Part shown: positions 1 through 8,044 of the stretch, in pieces | How the letters are laid out: every line of letters begins with the position of its first letter | Numbering within the stretch: the stretch's first letter is position 1 | Source: G963555815 sp965249615 [NCBI: bacterium] | GTDB lineage: Bacteria; UBA8248; JACPRG01 | DNA: 64,000 bases | Direction: 5' to 3' | NCBI GenBank assembly: GCA_965249615.1 | Contig: CBDFMI010000005.1 | Span: 620,001-684,000 of the forward strand | Program-made: the position numbers and the translations under genes | The notes under the pieces: generated by a model | Told to the model about the DNA's origin: nothing | The model's input: the letters and a program-made list of their open reading frames with translations, nothing else | Database searches by the model: none

Positions 1-305
1 TCTACATCGACCCCATCGATTGCATCGACTGTGACGCCTGCGTGCCGGTCTGCCCCGTCGACGCTATCTACAAGGAAGACCAGGTCCCCGAGAAGTGGAA
101 AGACTATACCCAGAAGAACGTCGACTGGTTTGATACGGAGGAAGGGCGGGAGGCCAAGTCAACGGGCAGGATCATGGAGGGCGTCTATCGAACCCTGGGC
201 TCAGACACGCTCCATTTGAACCGTGTTGATATGGATAAGGTGAAGGCCAAAGCCCCCATTGCCACGAAACTCAATATCGTGGCAGACGAGACGGGTGATA
301 GATAA
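1..305 (+). CDS. fdxA: seven-iron ferredoxin (FdxA-like), C-terminal part
   Basis: The gene is cut by the left window edge; the first whole codon is at base 3 and it ends with TAA at 303-305. The visible protein opens with YIDPIDCIDCDACVPVCPVD, a [4Fe-4S] motif CxxCxxCxxxCP. The stretch after it (EDQVPEKWKDYTQKN) is typical of bacterial 7Fe ferredoxins of the FdxA type, whose [3Fe-4S] half would lie upstream of the window. About 55 residues follow, a longer tail than I expect for FdxA. The likely role is a soluble low-potential electron carrier; the convergent Mo/W oxidoreductase gene at 1081-3327 is a plausible partner, but this is inference from position only. A strong hairpin terminator follows at 344-382. 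Two decayed copies of this 3' end lie downstream. Confidence 0.85.
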   Translation, partial: YIDPIDCIDCDACVPVCPVDAIYKEDQVPEKWKDYTQKNVDWFDTEEGREAKSTGRIMEGVYRTLGSDTLHLNRVDMDKVKAKAPIATKLNIVADETGDR

Positions 306-343
306 GAGGCCTAGACCTCCTTCTAGCCCTTTCCGCACATCAT

Positions 344-382
344 AAAAAGGGGCTGCAGGGAAAATCCTGCGGCCCCTTTTTT
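344..382 (+). terminator. Rho-independent terminator of the ferredoxin gene
   Basis: The sequence has an A-run, the left arm GGGGCTGCAGG, a short loop GAAAAT, the right arm CCTGCGGCCCC and then TTTTTT. The arms pair over 11 bp with one G-U pair. It lies 39 bases after the ferredoxin stop. Confidence 0.9.
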
Positions 383-403
383 ATATATCCCCCTCCCCTT
401 CCA

Positions 404-676
404 GAAAAGAACGGCAGGCCCCCAAGAAGCGGAAAGACTATGCCCGGAAGAACACCGACTGATTTGATACTGAGGAAGGCTGGGGGGCCAAGGCGGCGGG
501 CAGAATCCTGGGGGGGCAGAGAGGGCAGATATCGATCCATGGACCCAGGGGACTCGGGCCTGTCCAGGCTTCAGAACCACTCCATTTGAACCATGTTGAT
601 ATCGAGACAGTAAGGGTTGGCACCCCCACTACCACGAAACTTGATAGCGTGGCAGACGAGACAGGGGATAAGTAGC
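404..676 (+). pseudogene. decayed ferredoxin 3' copy 2
   Basis: This segment aligns by eye with bases 72-305 of the intact ferredoxin gene. It begins after the cysteine motif, so no cluster-binding residues are present. An in-frame TGA replaces the Trp codon of the DWFDTEEG block (GACTGATTTGATACT), and further changes and a shared insertion break the reading. The end (GTGGCAGACGAGACAGGGGATAAG) still matches the true gene's tail. I see no ribosome binding site or start, so it is a dead fragment. Confidence 0.8.
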
Positions 677-709
677 CTAGGCCTTCTTCTAGCCCTTTCC
701 GCACATCAT

Positions 710-748
710 AAAAAGGGGCTGCAGGGAAAATTCTGCGGCCCCTTTTTT
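710..748 (+). terminator. duplicated ferredoxin terminator
   Basis: This is a copy of the 344-382 hairpin: GGGGCTGCAGG, loop AAAA, TTCTGCGGCCCC, then TTTTTT. One C-to-T change leaves a G-U pair, so the fold is kept. Confidence 0.8.
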
Positions 749-770
749 ATGTGCCCCCCTCCCCTTTCAT

Positions 771-1001
771 AAAAGGGGACCCAAGCCCCCGAGAAGCGGA
801 AAGACTATGCCCGGAAGAACGTCGACTGGTTTGATACGGAGGAAGGGCGGGAGGCCAAGGCGACGGGCAGGATCATGGAGGGCAGAAAGGGCAGATATCG
901 ATCCACGGGCCTAGGCCCGCCCCGGGCTTCGGACCCGCTCTACTTTAACCGTGTTGATATCGAGAAAGTGAAGGCTGGCGCCCCCATTGCCACGAAACCC
1001 A
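771..1001 (+). pseudogene. decayed ferredoxin 3' copy 3
   Basis: This is a third copy of the ferredoxin 3' end. It keeps the block encoding RKNVDWFDTEEGREAK better than copy 2 does, and also keeps the ending CCCCCATTGCCACGAAACC. It has no cysteine motif, no start and no ribosome binding site. Like copy 2 it carries the inserted GGGCAGATATCGATCCA segment. It runs directly into the hairpin at 1004. Confidence 0.78.
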
Positions 1002-1003
1002 AC

Positions 1004-1043
1004 AAAAAGAGGCCGCGGGAAAAATCCCGCGGCCTCTTTTTTT
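1004..1043. terminator. bidirectional hairpin terminator
   Basis: A-run, then GAGGCCGCGGGA, loop AAAA, TCCCGCGGCCTC and TTTTTTT: a 12-bp perfect GC-rich stem flanked by A and T runs on both sides. It can therefore stop transcription from the ferredoxin side on plus and from the oxidoreductase gene ending at 1081 on minus. Confidence 0.9.
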
Positions 1044-1080
1044 ACCCAATCCCCTTTTCAGAAGGGGAAGGTCTCAGGTG

Positions 1081-3327
1081 CTAGACCTGGTCGTAGGTCG
1101 TCACCGGCTCCTCGCACTTTGAGATTCGGGCGAGAACCACTCCCAGATACCAACTTCCGGCGGCCTGGTCACTGTGGGACGGGTCGTCAGAAGTGCACAG
1201 GTTGATGTTAGACTCCCACACCCCAAGGAGCGTAGGCTCAGCCGCTGATTTGTCCGGGAACCACCATCCGAAGGCAGGGCAGATCACCTTGGGATGAATG
1301 GCGTCCGTCACACGGGCCAGCTGCTTGCAGCGACCGTGACGAGTCTCGATCCACACAGCATCCCCATCCTCGATCCCGTGCTTCTTCGCGACCTCAGGAT
1401 GTATCTCACACAGCGGTCTCGGCTCAAGACGCCTCTGGGCATCGATGTGCCGGTGTGAGGAGTGGAGGAACGCCTTGCACTTACGGCTGATCATCACGTA
1501 GGGGTAGTCCTTCAGAAGGTCAGGTGTCCTGAAGGGGCTCTCGGCCGGCTCCATGTGGTCCGGCAGAGGGTCGTACCCCAGGTCCTTGTAGATGGTGGAG
1601 GAGAGCTCCACCTTCTTCATGTTAGTCCTGAAACGGCCGATCTGCTCATGCTCCTTGTGGGGCAGGGCCTCTGTGTCCCAGTACTTGGTACTGGAAAACT
1701 GCTCCCAGGTCATCCCCGTCGGCTTCAGCCGGTAGTCGTACACATCTTCCAAGGTCTCCCAGGGCCAGACCTCTTTCTCAGTTTGACCCAACCGGATCCC
1801 AAGCGCCCGCCAGAAGTCATAGTCGTCATAGCGGTCAAACTCCCCTTCTCTCTTCTTGGGAAGTGCGCGCTGGCCGGTGGCCAGGGTATTGGCGTGCTCC
1901 AAGAAGGAGAACTGGGGACGCTCGACCCAGTGAGTGACAGGAAGGACATAGTCCATCAGGGCACCCGTCGGGTTCATGGTCAAGTCGAGGTTCACCGCGA
2001 GTTCTGTGTTCTTGATCGCCTCATACACATGGCGCGAGTTCGAGAGGGTCAGTATGGGGTTCGAGCCATTCACAATCAGCGCTCGAATGGGATAGGGCAC
2101 CCCCGTGCGGCACGCGTGGATGATGGAGGCAAACGGGGCCCCACGGAGAATCGCGGTACGCACCGCAAATCTCATCTCGTCAGGGAGCTTCTCCCAGCCG
2201 GGCCAGGTCATTGCCTTGAAGCGCTCAGATCCGACGGCCTTGCGGTACTGCTCCGGAGGAAGCGAATCGGGCATTTCCATCTTGGTCAGATAGACGTACT
2301 TCGAGTAGGCCCGGATAAACTGGTTACCCCCTCGAACGTCCAGGTTGCCCGTGATGGCCCGCAGGCAGCACCGGGCGCGCTCCGTCCCAGAGATGTTCAG
2401 CCCGTAGTAGCCAATGGGGCTCCCCCACTGGATGTAGCCCGGCTTCGTCGTCGCGTACATCCGCGCAGAGTCCACCACTTCCTTCTCAGTGAGCCAGCAA
2501 AGCTCGGCCGTTTTCTTCGGGGGGTACTTCTGGACCCGCTCCTTCAGCTCATCAAAGCCGTGCGTCCACTTGGCCACGAATTCCTTGTCGTAGAGCTCTT
2601 CGTTGATGATGACGTTCAGCCAGCCCATGGCCAGGGCCCCGTCCGCACCCGGACGGATCTGAAGGAACATGTCCGCTCGGTCCACCTCACGGATTCGGGT
2701 CGGGTCGATCACGATCATCTTCTCTACGTTCCGTGCCCGGTCCCACTTGATGGGGCTCGTGATGGTGGGGCGGTTTCCCCAGATGACCAGAAGACGCGTG
2801 TGAATGGGGTCGCAGGGACCATAGTGAGCAATCCCGCCGTAGACGACGAGGTTCGCCCAGGCCTCGGTCCCACCACAGATTCGGGCGTCCGCGCTGTCCG
2901 TGTTGGGGCTCCCAAAGTTGTTCATGAAGCGCGCGACTTCCCACTGCTCATTGTAGAACCCGAAACCCGCACCCAGGGTCTCGGCCCCGTATTTGTCCTT
3001 GATCTTCTGCAGCTTCTCGCCGATCTCATCGATGGCTTGCTTCCAGGAGATCTCCTTCCACTTGTTCGCCCCGCGCTCTCCAGCTCGCTTCAGGGGGTAG
3101 TTCAAGCGGCTCGGGTGGTTGGTCTGCTCCACTGTCCCCTTCTGCTTGGGACAGCCCTCGATCTTGAAGAAGGGGGTCATCGGGCTTTCTTTGAAGGTCG
3201 CGACCTTGACCAGCTTCCCGTCTTCAATGTGCAGCTCAGTGTGACAGATGTCGTGCTCACAGTTCTTACAGAGACCGATCTTGATCTCTCGCTTTGGCGC
3301 GGTTTTGACCGCAGGTGGTGTCGCCAT
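1081..3327 (-). CDS. Mo/W-bisMGD oxidoreductase, DMSO reductase family
   Basis: A 748-residue catalytic subunit. Cys20, Cys23, Cys28 and Cys59 form the N-terminal [4Fe-4S] site with a CxxCx4C spacing. The pterin-binding domains follow, and ARICGG places Cys151 where this family has its Cys or Sec metal ligand. The last 130 residues form the molybdopterin-dinucleotide-binding domain (EIHPEVAKKHGIEDGDAVWI). There is no twin-arginine signal and no membrane segment, so it is probably cytoplasmic. Glu24 directly follows the second cluster cysteine, as Asp13 follows Cys12 in acetylene hydratase. Formate dehydrogenase-, polysulfide reductase- and hydratase-like functions all remain possible, and the substrate is unknown. 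The gene has its own promoter at 3459-3488 and a palindrome in its leader. mobA, mobB and a nitrilase lie upstream on the same strand. Confidence 0.85.
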   Translation of the reverse strand: MATPPAVKTAPKREIKIGLCKNCEHDICHTELHIEDGKLVKVATFKESPMTPFFKIEGCPKQKGTVEQTNHPSRLNYPLKRAGERGANKWKEISWKQAIDEIGEKLQKIKDKYGAETLGAGFGFYNEQWEVARFMNNFGSPNTDSADARICGGTEAWANLVVYGGIAHYGPCDPIHTRLLVIWGNRPTITSPIKWDRARNVEKMIVIDPTRIREVDRADMFLQIRPGADGALAMGWLNVIINEELYDKEFVAKWTHGFDELKERVQKYPPKKTAELCWLTEKEVVDSARMYATTKPGYIQWGSPIGYYGLNISGTERARCCLRAITGNLDVRGGNQFIRAYSKYVYLTKMEMPDSLPPEQYRKAVGSERFKAMTWPGWEKLPDEMRFAVRTAILRGAPFASIIHACRTGVPYPIRALIVNGSNPILTLSNSRHVYEAIKNTELAVNLDLTMNPTGALMDYVLPVTHWVERPQFSFLEHANTLATGQRALPKKREGEFDRYDDYDFWRALGIRLGQTEKEVWPWETLEDVYDYRLKPTGMTWEQFSSTKYWDTEALPHKEHEQIGRFRTNMKKVELSSTIYKDLGYDPLPDHMEPAESPFRTPDLLKDYPYVMISRKCKAFLHSSHRHIDAQRRLEPRPLCEIHPEVAKKHGIEDGDAVWIETRHGRCKQLARVTDAIHPKVICPAFGWWFPDKSAAEPTLLGVWESNINLCTSDDPSHSDQAAGSWYLGVVLARISKCEEPVTTYDQV

Positions 3328-3416
3328 CTTTCTCTCCCTTTTTTTAGTCCTGTTTGCAACCCTGCTGCTGCAGGAACGTCGCGAACATCCCCTTTCGTGG
3401 AATCGCTGATAGGCCT

Positions 3417-3433
3417 AGCGACAGACTGTCGCT
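3417..3433. promoter_or_regulatory. 17-bp perfect palindrome in the oxidoreductase leader
   Basis: AGCGACAGACTGTCGCT is a perfect inverted repeat around a central A. It lies roughly 20-36 bases downstream of the predicted transcription start of the Mo/W oxidoreductase gene. It could be an operator bound by a dimeric repressor or a small leader hairpin. No regulator gene is present nearby. Confidence 0.45.
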
Positions 3434-3458
3434 GCCGGACTCAGCATGAATACCGAGA

Positions 3459-3488
3459 CTTTTACCCTTTCACCTCTGACCTTGTCAA
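3459..3488 (-). promoter_or_regulatory. sigma70-type promoter of the oxidoreductase gene
   Basis: Read on minus: TTGACA (3488-3483), 18 bases, TAAAAG (3464-3459); a 17-base spacing to GTAAAA also works. It sits in the 218-base gap between the nitrilase gene and the oxidoreductase start. The gene can therefore be transcribed apart from the upstream operon. Confidence 0.5.
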
Positions 3489-3545
3489 CTACTATTTTCA
3501 CCCCCTACGAAAACGGGGCGAAAGCCAACAAGTGCGCCAAACATT

Positions 3546-4628
3546 TCACTCCAGGTTCCCGGCCACATGCTCCCGACTCAGCTGGGCCAGCCGCTCTTCC
3601 AACTCCTCCACCTTCGCCGTCAGCTCACGAACCACTTCGGCACCCTGTCCCGCCTCGCCCTCCTTCGCTGGGCCTCGGTCCCAAGGGGTGTAGGCCTTGG
3701 TGTTGACGTCAAGACGAATCACGTCCCAGCGAGCATCCCGCCCGCAGACGTCAATGTAGCACTTGCGGCGAAGACCCTGATAAAGGTCCACGTCCGCATA
3801 AAGGATGGTCTCCTTCCCATACACCGGCCCCGCCAGATACTCGCCATTGGGGTCAATGACGGCGCTCCCACCGGGAAACCCCCAATGGGCGTTCCCCAAG
3901 TTGGCCACCTCGGCAGCCTCCTCAGGGATATAGGTCGAAGCGGCCACCACAAAACAGGACCCCTCAATGGCGTAGGCTCGAGAGGCGATCTGGACAATCT
4001 CCTTATTGCTACGCCCAGGGGGAGGATAATGGGGCCAACTCCCAGGCCAGCAGGCACAATGAATCTGCTCCCCTTGAGCGATCAAGGCATATTTAAAAAG
4101 GGGCTGGAGGTGCTCATAACAAATCAGTCCCCCTACCTTCCCCACCTCTGTGTCAAAGACGCAATGGAGGTCAGAGCCATCCCCGCGGCCATGAAACACC
4201 CGCTCTCGATGAGAAGGTGTGAACTTCCGGTGACGACCCAGGACCTTCCCGTCAGGACCAAAGAAGACCAGGGAGTTGTAGAGCATCCCAGGATAATCCT
4301 TGCGGCGCTCATTCAGACCCATCACCACCACCGCCCCGGCCTTGCGAGCCGCGTCGCCAATGGCCCGCGTCTCCTCGCTCGGCACCTCCACTGAATGGAG
4401 GATGAGCTCAGCCAGATTATCGGCCCACTCATTCGGACGGGCCATGTCCACCGCCCAGTTCGGAAACATGGGAATAAACCCCTCAGGAAAGGCCACCAAA
4501 CGCGCTCCCTGAGAGCCCGCCTCTTCAATGAGACGACAGGCCTTCTCCGTCGTCGCCTGCTTGTTCATCGGAAGAACAGGGGCAGCCTGAATCGCCGCCA
4601 CTTTCACTTTCAAGACATCCTTGGCCAT
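3546..4628 (-). CDS. nitrilase superfamily carbon-nitrogen hydrolase
   Basis: A 360-residue protein starting at MAKDVLKVKV; the site AGGAGGAGG lies four bases before this ATG, so I prefer it to the ATG ten codons upstream. The catalytic triad is Glu49 (FPEGF), Lys135 (HRKFTP) and Cys170 (LICYEH). HWGFPGGSAVIDPNG is the usual active-site/oligomer loop. Length and the CxEH signature fit true nitrilases (nitrile to acid and ammonia) rather than short amidases, though the usual Trp after the cysteine is Tyr here. The last 30 residues are a predicted coiled coil (VVRELTAKVEELEERLAQL). The gene begins 30 bases after mobA and precedes the Mo/W oxidoreductase. Substrate not known. Confidence 0.85.
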   Translation of the reverse strand: MAKDVLKVKVAAIQAAPVLPMNKQATTEKACRLIEEAGSQGARLVAFPEGFIPMFPNWAVDMARPNEWADNLAELILHSVEVPSEETRAIGDAARKAGAVVVMGLNERRKDYPGMLYNSLVFFGPDGKVLGRHRKFTPSHRERVFHGRGDGSDLHCVFDTEVGKVGGLICYEHLQPLFKYALIAQGEQIHCACWPGSWPHYPPPGRSNKEIVQIASRAYAIEGSCFVVAASTYIPEEAAEVANLGNAHWGFPGGSAVIDPNGEYLAGPVYGKETILYADVDLYQGLRRKCYIDVCGRDARWDVIRLDVNTKAYTPWDRGPAKEGEAGQGAEVVRELTAKVEELEERLAQLSREHVAGNLE

Positions 4629-4658
4629 CGTTCCTCCTCCTCTATTATCTCTAGGCAA

Positions 4659-5270
4659 TCAGCTAGAACTCTTCCGCCCTTCACCCAAAAGCCGCGCCTT
4701 TTCCAATTCCTCAGGGGTATTCAGGTTCCGAAAAGAAAGGAGGTCCGGGTCGTGGCGCATCAGCGTCTCCCGGCCGACCTCCTTCACCTTGACAAAGGGA
4801 AAGAGGCCATGGATAGCCAGGCGCCCTTTCTCTATAAGGGTCTCAATAGGGCCGCGACAGCTCTCGCAATAGACCGCATGAAGAGGCTCCGGGCCCGAGT
4901 CCGAGATGGGGACCACGACATCGAAGCCCTCACGTTCCTCGACCAGATGCCGGATGAGGGCCTCGTTCAGAAAGGGCATGTCACACGAAGCAAAAAAGGC
5001 GTGAGGGGCCCCGGCGTGAACAAGGCCCGTATAGACCCCCCCGAGAGAGCCCTTCCCGGGGTAGATGTCCGTATGGATCTCAAAACCCAGATGTTCATAG
5101 AGGGAGGGGGTGTTGGTGATCACGAGATTCCGTTCGAATATAGACTCAAGGACCTCGGCCACCCGCTCAACCAGGGGCTTATCGTCCACGGGGAGGAAGG
5201 CCTTATCCCTCCCCATCCGGCGGCTCTTGCCGCCGGCCAGCACCACCCCGGTGACCTCTGGGTATCGCAC
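4659..5270 (-). CDS. mobA: molybdenum cofactor guanylyltransferase MobA
   Basis: A 203-residue nucleotidyltransferase that adds GMP to molybdopterin, making the MGD form used by DMSO reductase family enzymes. The N-terminal GVVLAGGKSRRMGRDKA is the diagnostic GTP-binding loop, and FASCDMPFL holds the metal-binding Asp. The start is GTG with AGGATGAG just upstream. It lies 39 bases after mobB and 30 bases before the nitrilase gene, and it can supply cofactor to the Mo/W enzyme at 1081-3327. Confidence 0.92.
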   Translation of the reverse strand: MRYPEVTGVVLAGGKSRRMGRDKAFLPVDDKPLVERVAEVLESIFERNLVITNTPSLYEHLGFEIHTDIYPGKGSLGGVYTGLVHAGAPHAFFASCDMPFLNEALIRHLVEEREGFDVVVPISDSGPEPLHAVYCESCRGPIETLIEKGRLAIHGLFPFVKVKEVGRETLMRHDPDLLSFRNLNTPEELEKARLLGEGRKSSS

Positions 5271-5309
5271 GGTGTCTCATCCTATCCGAACAAGGGGCAG
5301 TGGCCCTAT

Positions 5310-5879
5310 CTAGGGGGCTGAGGAGGTCCGACTTCCCTGCACGTTTTTCCCCGACACACGAGACCTAGAATTAAGAAATTTTTGCTCGATGAAGTCAGCG
5401 ATCCCCTGATCGTCGTCCAGATGAAAACGCGGGACCTCCACCGACAACTCCGTGTCCGAGGCGACTGCGATCAGGGACTCATTGCCCTGACAAAAAAGCT
5501 CCTCACCGACCTCATGGCGATGGACTTCTATCTTGGGGATCTTGCTCCGCTTGTAGCCCTCGACCAGAACGAGGTCCACCTCCCCGATATAGGAACGGGC
5601 GATCTCATCAGGTTGGATATTGGGCGAAACCTTTCTGACGATGACCACTTCGCCCTGGGTTGAGGCGATAGAGACATCGGCCCCCGCCTTGCGGTGGCGC
5701 CAAGTATCCTTGCCTTCCCGCTCGACGCTGAAGGCGTGGGCGTGTTTAATCGTCCCGATGCGATAGCCTCTCTGAGTCAGCGCCTCAACGAGCTTGACCA
5801 CCAAGGTCGTCTTCCCGCTACCGGAATAGCCGACCACAGCGAGGATAGGAATTCCCTCTTGGTTCGAGTCCAGAGTCAC
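5310..5879 (-). CDS. mobB: molybdopterin-guanine dinucleotide biosynthesis adapter MobB
   Basis: A P-loop GTPase of 189 residues that assists MobA. Walker A is VVGYSGSGKTT near the start, TIKHAHAFSVEREGKDTWRH contains the family's His and Asp block, and LVLVEGYKRSKIPKIEVHR is the MobB signature. The open frame extends upstream, but the GTG at 5879 overlaps the previous gene's stop as GTGA, which points to coupled translation from there. It forms part of the FAH-FAH-mobB-mobA-nitrilase run. Confidence 0.9.
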   Translation of the reverse strand: MTLDSNQEGIPILAVVGYSGSGKTTLVVKLVEALTQRGYRIGTIKHAHAFSVEREGKDTWRHRKAGADVSIASTQGEVVIVRKVSPNIQPDEIARSYIGEVDLVLVEGYKRSKIPKIEVHRHEVGEELFCQGNESLIAVASDTELSVEVPRFHLDDDQGIADFIEQKFLNSRSRVSGKNVQGSRTSSAP

Positions 5880-7030
5880 TTTCTTCTGCCCTGCTTTCCC
5901 CACTCCTTCGCCTCCTTCGGCCCCCACTTGAAGATCTCGGTGGTCGAAGACTCGGTGTACGAAACGGCTTCTCCCCGCCCCGGAAAGGCTTTGAAGGAAA
6001 AGGTGAAGGGGGAGCCCTGGAGGGGCCGTCTCACGCGATTTTCGAGGACCCCCATCGCTTCGATTTCGCACCGGATGTCGTCGCCCGCCTGGAGATACTC
6101 TCCCTGCTTCGCCTCGTCGGAACGCTCGTGGGTATTGGCACCGAGCGCCTCGTCCGAACCCAGGCCACAGCCCCCCGGCGTCCCCATGGCGATGACAAAC
6201 CCCGGTTTCAGGGACATGATTCGCGAAATGTAATGGATAGTCTCCGGAATAGACCAGAGGAAATTCTTGGTGTTATCTTCCTGGCGCAACTCTCCGTTCA
6301 CCCAGGTCCTCATGCCCAGGTCCTCTGGGTGATCCATCTCCGCTTTGGTGAGGATCCAGGGCCCGAGGGCAACACTCTTGTCGAAATTCCTCCCCTGCCC
6401 ATAGCGAACGTGGAACTCCTTCCCTCCCTCTCCCCAGGGAAGGACCTCATGGTCCCGGGCCGAGAGGTTGTTAACGATGGTGTAGCCGAAGACGTGATCC
6501 AGGGCCTTCTCAGGAGAGATGTTTCGGCCCCCCTTCCCAATCACAACGCCCAGCTGAACACCGTAGTCGAGCTTCTTTATGAGACGGGGGTCGGCCCAAA
6601 ACGCCTCGCCCGGACCAATCACGGTGTGGGGTAACTTGAGAAAGAAGCCGGCCTGGTCGGGCCGGGTCCGGTTGGTCTCATCGAAGTAGTCCTTGAAATT
6701 CGATTCAAGACACACCAGGGCTCGGGGGGTGAGGGGAAGCTTGGGAACAATCGTGGACACGTCGTAGGGGAGATCGACAAGCCCCTCATTGAAGATCTTT
6801 GTGCCAAAGGAGACGGCCGCGTTGAAGGCCCTTAGATATTTATCTCCCCCCTCCAGGATTTGAGCGAAATCGTAGGGGAGCTTCTCAGCGGCCAGTTCTT
6901 TCGCCCTGGGATCTCCCATGATGTCGTTTAAAAAGAGGGCGTAGCACTCCTGTATGTCGATCACCTTGTCCTCGTGGACAAAGGTGCCCAACATCCTCTT
7001 CATCCCGTGCTCAACGTTGAGAATCTTCAT
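5876..7030 (-). CDS. FAH-fold protein lacking the metal ligands
   Basis: A 384-residue fumarylacetoacetate hydrolase-fold protein with an extra C-terminal tail of about 40 residues. The fold is clear (LPHTVIGPGE, DHVFGYTIVNNLSARDHE, MGTPGGCGLG). Where the family has ExE in DYExEL and D in GYTxxND, this protein has Gly157, Gln159 and Asn188. All three usual Mg/Mn ligands are therefore replaced. It may be a non-catalytic partner of the canonical paralogue at 7043-8044, whose gene ends 12 bases upstream, or act by a metal-independent route. Both are inference. Its stop overlaps the mobB start. Confidence 0.82.
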   Translation of the reverse strand: MKILNVEHGMKRMLGTFVHEDKVIDIQECYALFLNDIMGDPRAKELAAEKLPYDFAQILEGGDKYLRAFNAAVSFGTKIFNEGLVDLPYDVSTIVPKLPLTPRALVCLESNFKDYFDETNRTRPDQAGFFLKLPHTVIGPGEAFWADPRLIKKLDYGVQLGVVIGKGGRNISPEKALDHVFGYTIVNNLSARDHEVLPWGEGGKEFHVRYGQGRNFDKSVALGPWILTKAEMDHPEDLGMRTWVNGELRQEDNTKNFLWSIPETIHYISRIMSLKPGFVIAMGTPGGCGLGSDEALGANTHERSDEAKQGEYLQAGDDIRCEIEAMGVLENRVRRPLQGSPFTFSFKAFPGRGEAVSYTESSTTEIFKWGPKEAKEWGKQGRRK

Positions 7031-7042
7031 TCCTGACCTCGA

Positions 7043-8044
7043 CTAGGAATCTTCGTGGACCTTATCAACAGAATTCTCCAGCGAGCCGATGGAGTCAATC
7101 TCGGTCTTAATCTTATCACCCAGCTTTAGAAAACCGCATTTCATCGCAGGAACCGTCAGGGTGGGCCCGCCGGAGTCCGCCCGGCCCAGCCGGGGGCCTC
7201 CAGGGCTTCCGCTGGTGATGACAATTCCCGGGTCCAGTGTAAAGAAGGTGGAGAGGTGGCTGACGAAGGAGAGGGGGTCGACCGGCAACTCATCCGGCTT
7301 GAACTCCTCTTGGAGCTCCCCGTTGACCCATAGCCGGTGCGAGAGGTTCCCCACACCGCCCTCTATCTCGTCCTTGGTGACGATCCAAGGGCCCAGGGCG
7401 CCCGCCGCCTCAAGACAGACCCCTTCCAAAACCCGGCTGTGGAACGCCCCGCCCTCCATGCCCATGCTCAACTGGTCCACCGCCAAGATGTCCGTGAATA
7501 TCGTAAAACCGAAGATGTGATCTAAGACCTCGTTCTGGGGGATGTCCTTCCCCCCCTGTCCGATGATAATGCCAAGCTCTACCTCGGAACGGAGGTCCTT
7601 GGCCACCTCCGGCTCATGGGGGATGGGGTCTCCAGACCCGATCACGTGGGGGCCGGATTTGACGAAAAACTCCGCATGTCGGTAGAGGTCTACGTCCTCG
7701 GCCTGCGCAGGCCCGTAACCCGCGCACACCACCGCGTCCGGTTGAAGGGGAGTCCTCAGGCGCACCTCGCGCAGAGGTCGGACCTCTGCGAAAAGGTCCC
7801 CCTCGGCACGCCTCGTTTCAAAGTACTCGAGGGCTTGGGCCGCCGCTTCCCAGGACGCCTCTCCTCCACGGATGAAGTGGAGCATATTGCTTGAAATCCG
7901 AGACCTCGCGAGTCCCTCTGCACGCCGATCTCCCTCAACCTCGGATAGATACCGGGTGTAGAGCCGCTCGAGGTCGGCCACCTCGTCTCCGACAATGCAG
8001 CCGATCCTCGTCTGGCCATCAAAGATGTAGGTCCCGAGCTTCAC
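7043..8044 (-). CDS. FAH-family hydrolase/hydratase, canonical metal site
   Basis: A 333-residue member of the fumarylacetoacetate hydrolase superfamily, which covers C-C hydrolases, decarboxylases and 2-oxopentenoate-type hydratases. Glu154 and Glu156 (RSEVELGIIIGQ) and Asp185 (FGFTIFTD) are the three metal ligands. SGSPGGPRLG is the substrate loop. The start is GTG after GGAGGG. It is the first gene after the promoter at 8119-8147 and lies just before its ligand-less paralogue. The substrate is probably an enol or beta-dicarbonyl acid. Confidence 0.85.
   Translation of the reverse strand: MKLGTYIFDGQTRIGCIVGDEVADLERLYTRYLSEVEGDRRAEGLARSRISSNMLHFIRGGEASWEAAAQALEYFETRRAEGDLFAEVRPLREVRLRTPLQPDAVVCAGYGPAQAEDVDLYRHAEFFVKSGPHVIGSGDPIPHEPEVAKDLRSEVELGIIIGQGGKDIPQNEVLDHIFGFTIFTDILAVDQLSMGMEGGAFHSRVLEGVCLEAAGALGPWIVTKDEIEGGVGNLSHRLWVNGELQEEFKPDELPVDPLSFVSHLSTFFTLDPGIVITSGSPGGPRLGRADSGGPTLTVPAMKCGFLKLGDKIKTEIDSIGSLENSVDKVHEDS

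Larger units (their letters stand above)
72..1003 (+). repeat. triplicated ferredoxin 3' segment
   Basis: Three tandem, diverged copies of the ferredoxin 3' segment start near 72, 404 and 771, giving periods of about 332 and 367 bp. The block GGAAAGACTAT is shared by all three. The sequence around the terminator, from AGCCCTTTCCGCACATCATA onward, recurs almost unchanged after copies 1 and 2. Copies 2 and 3 share an extra segment (GGGCAGATATCGATCCA) that copy 1 lacks, so they appear to come from a common duplicated ancestor. Confidence 0.85.

Noticed and set aside
1462-3693. A 743-codon plus-strand open frame opposite the Mo/W oxidoreductase
   Set aside because: It is an antisense shadow of the oxidoreductase gene in G+C-rich DNA; the translation has no family features and the minus-strand frame has all the motifs.
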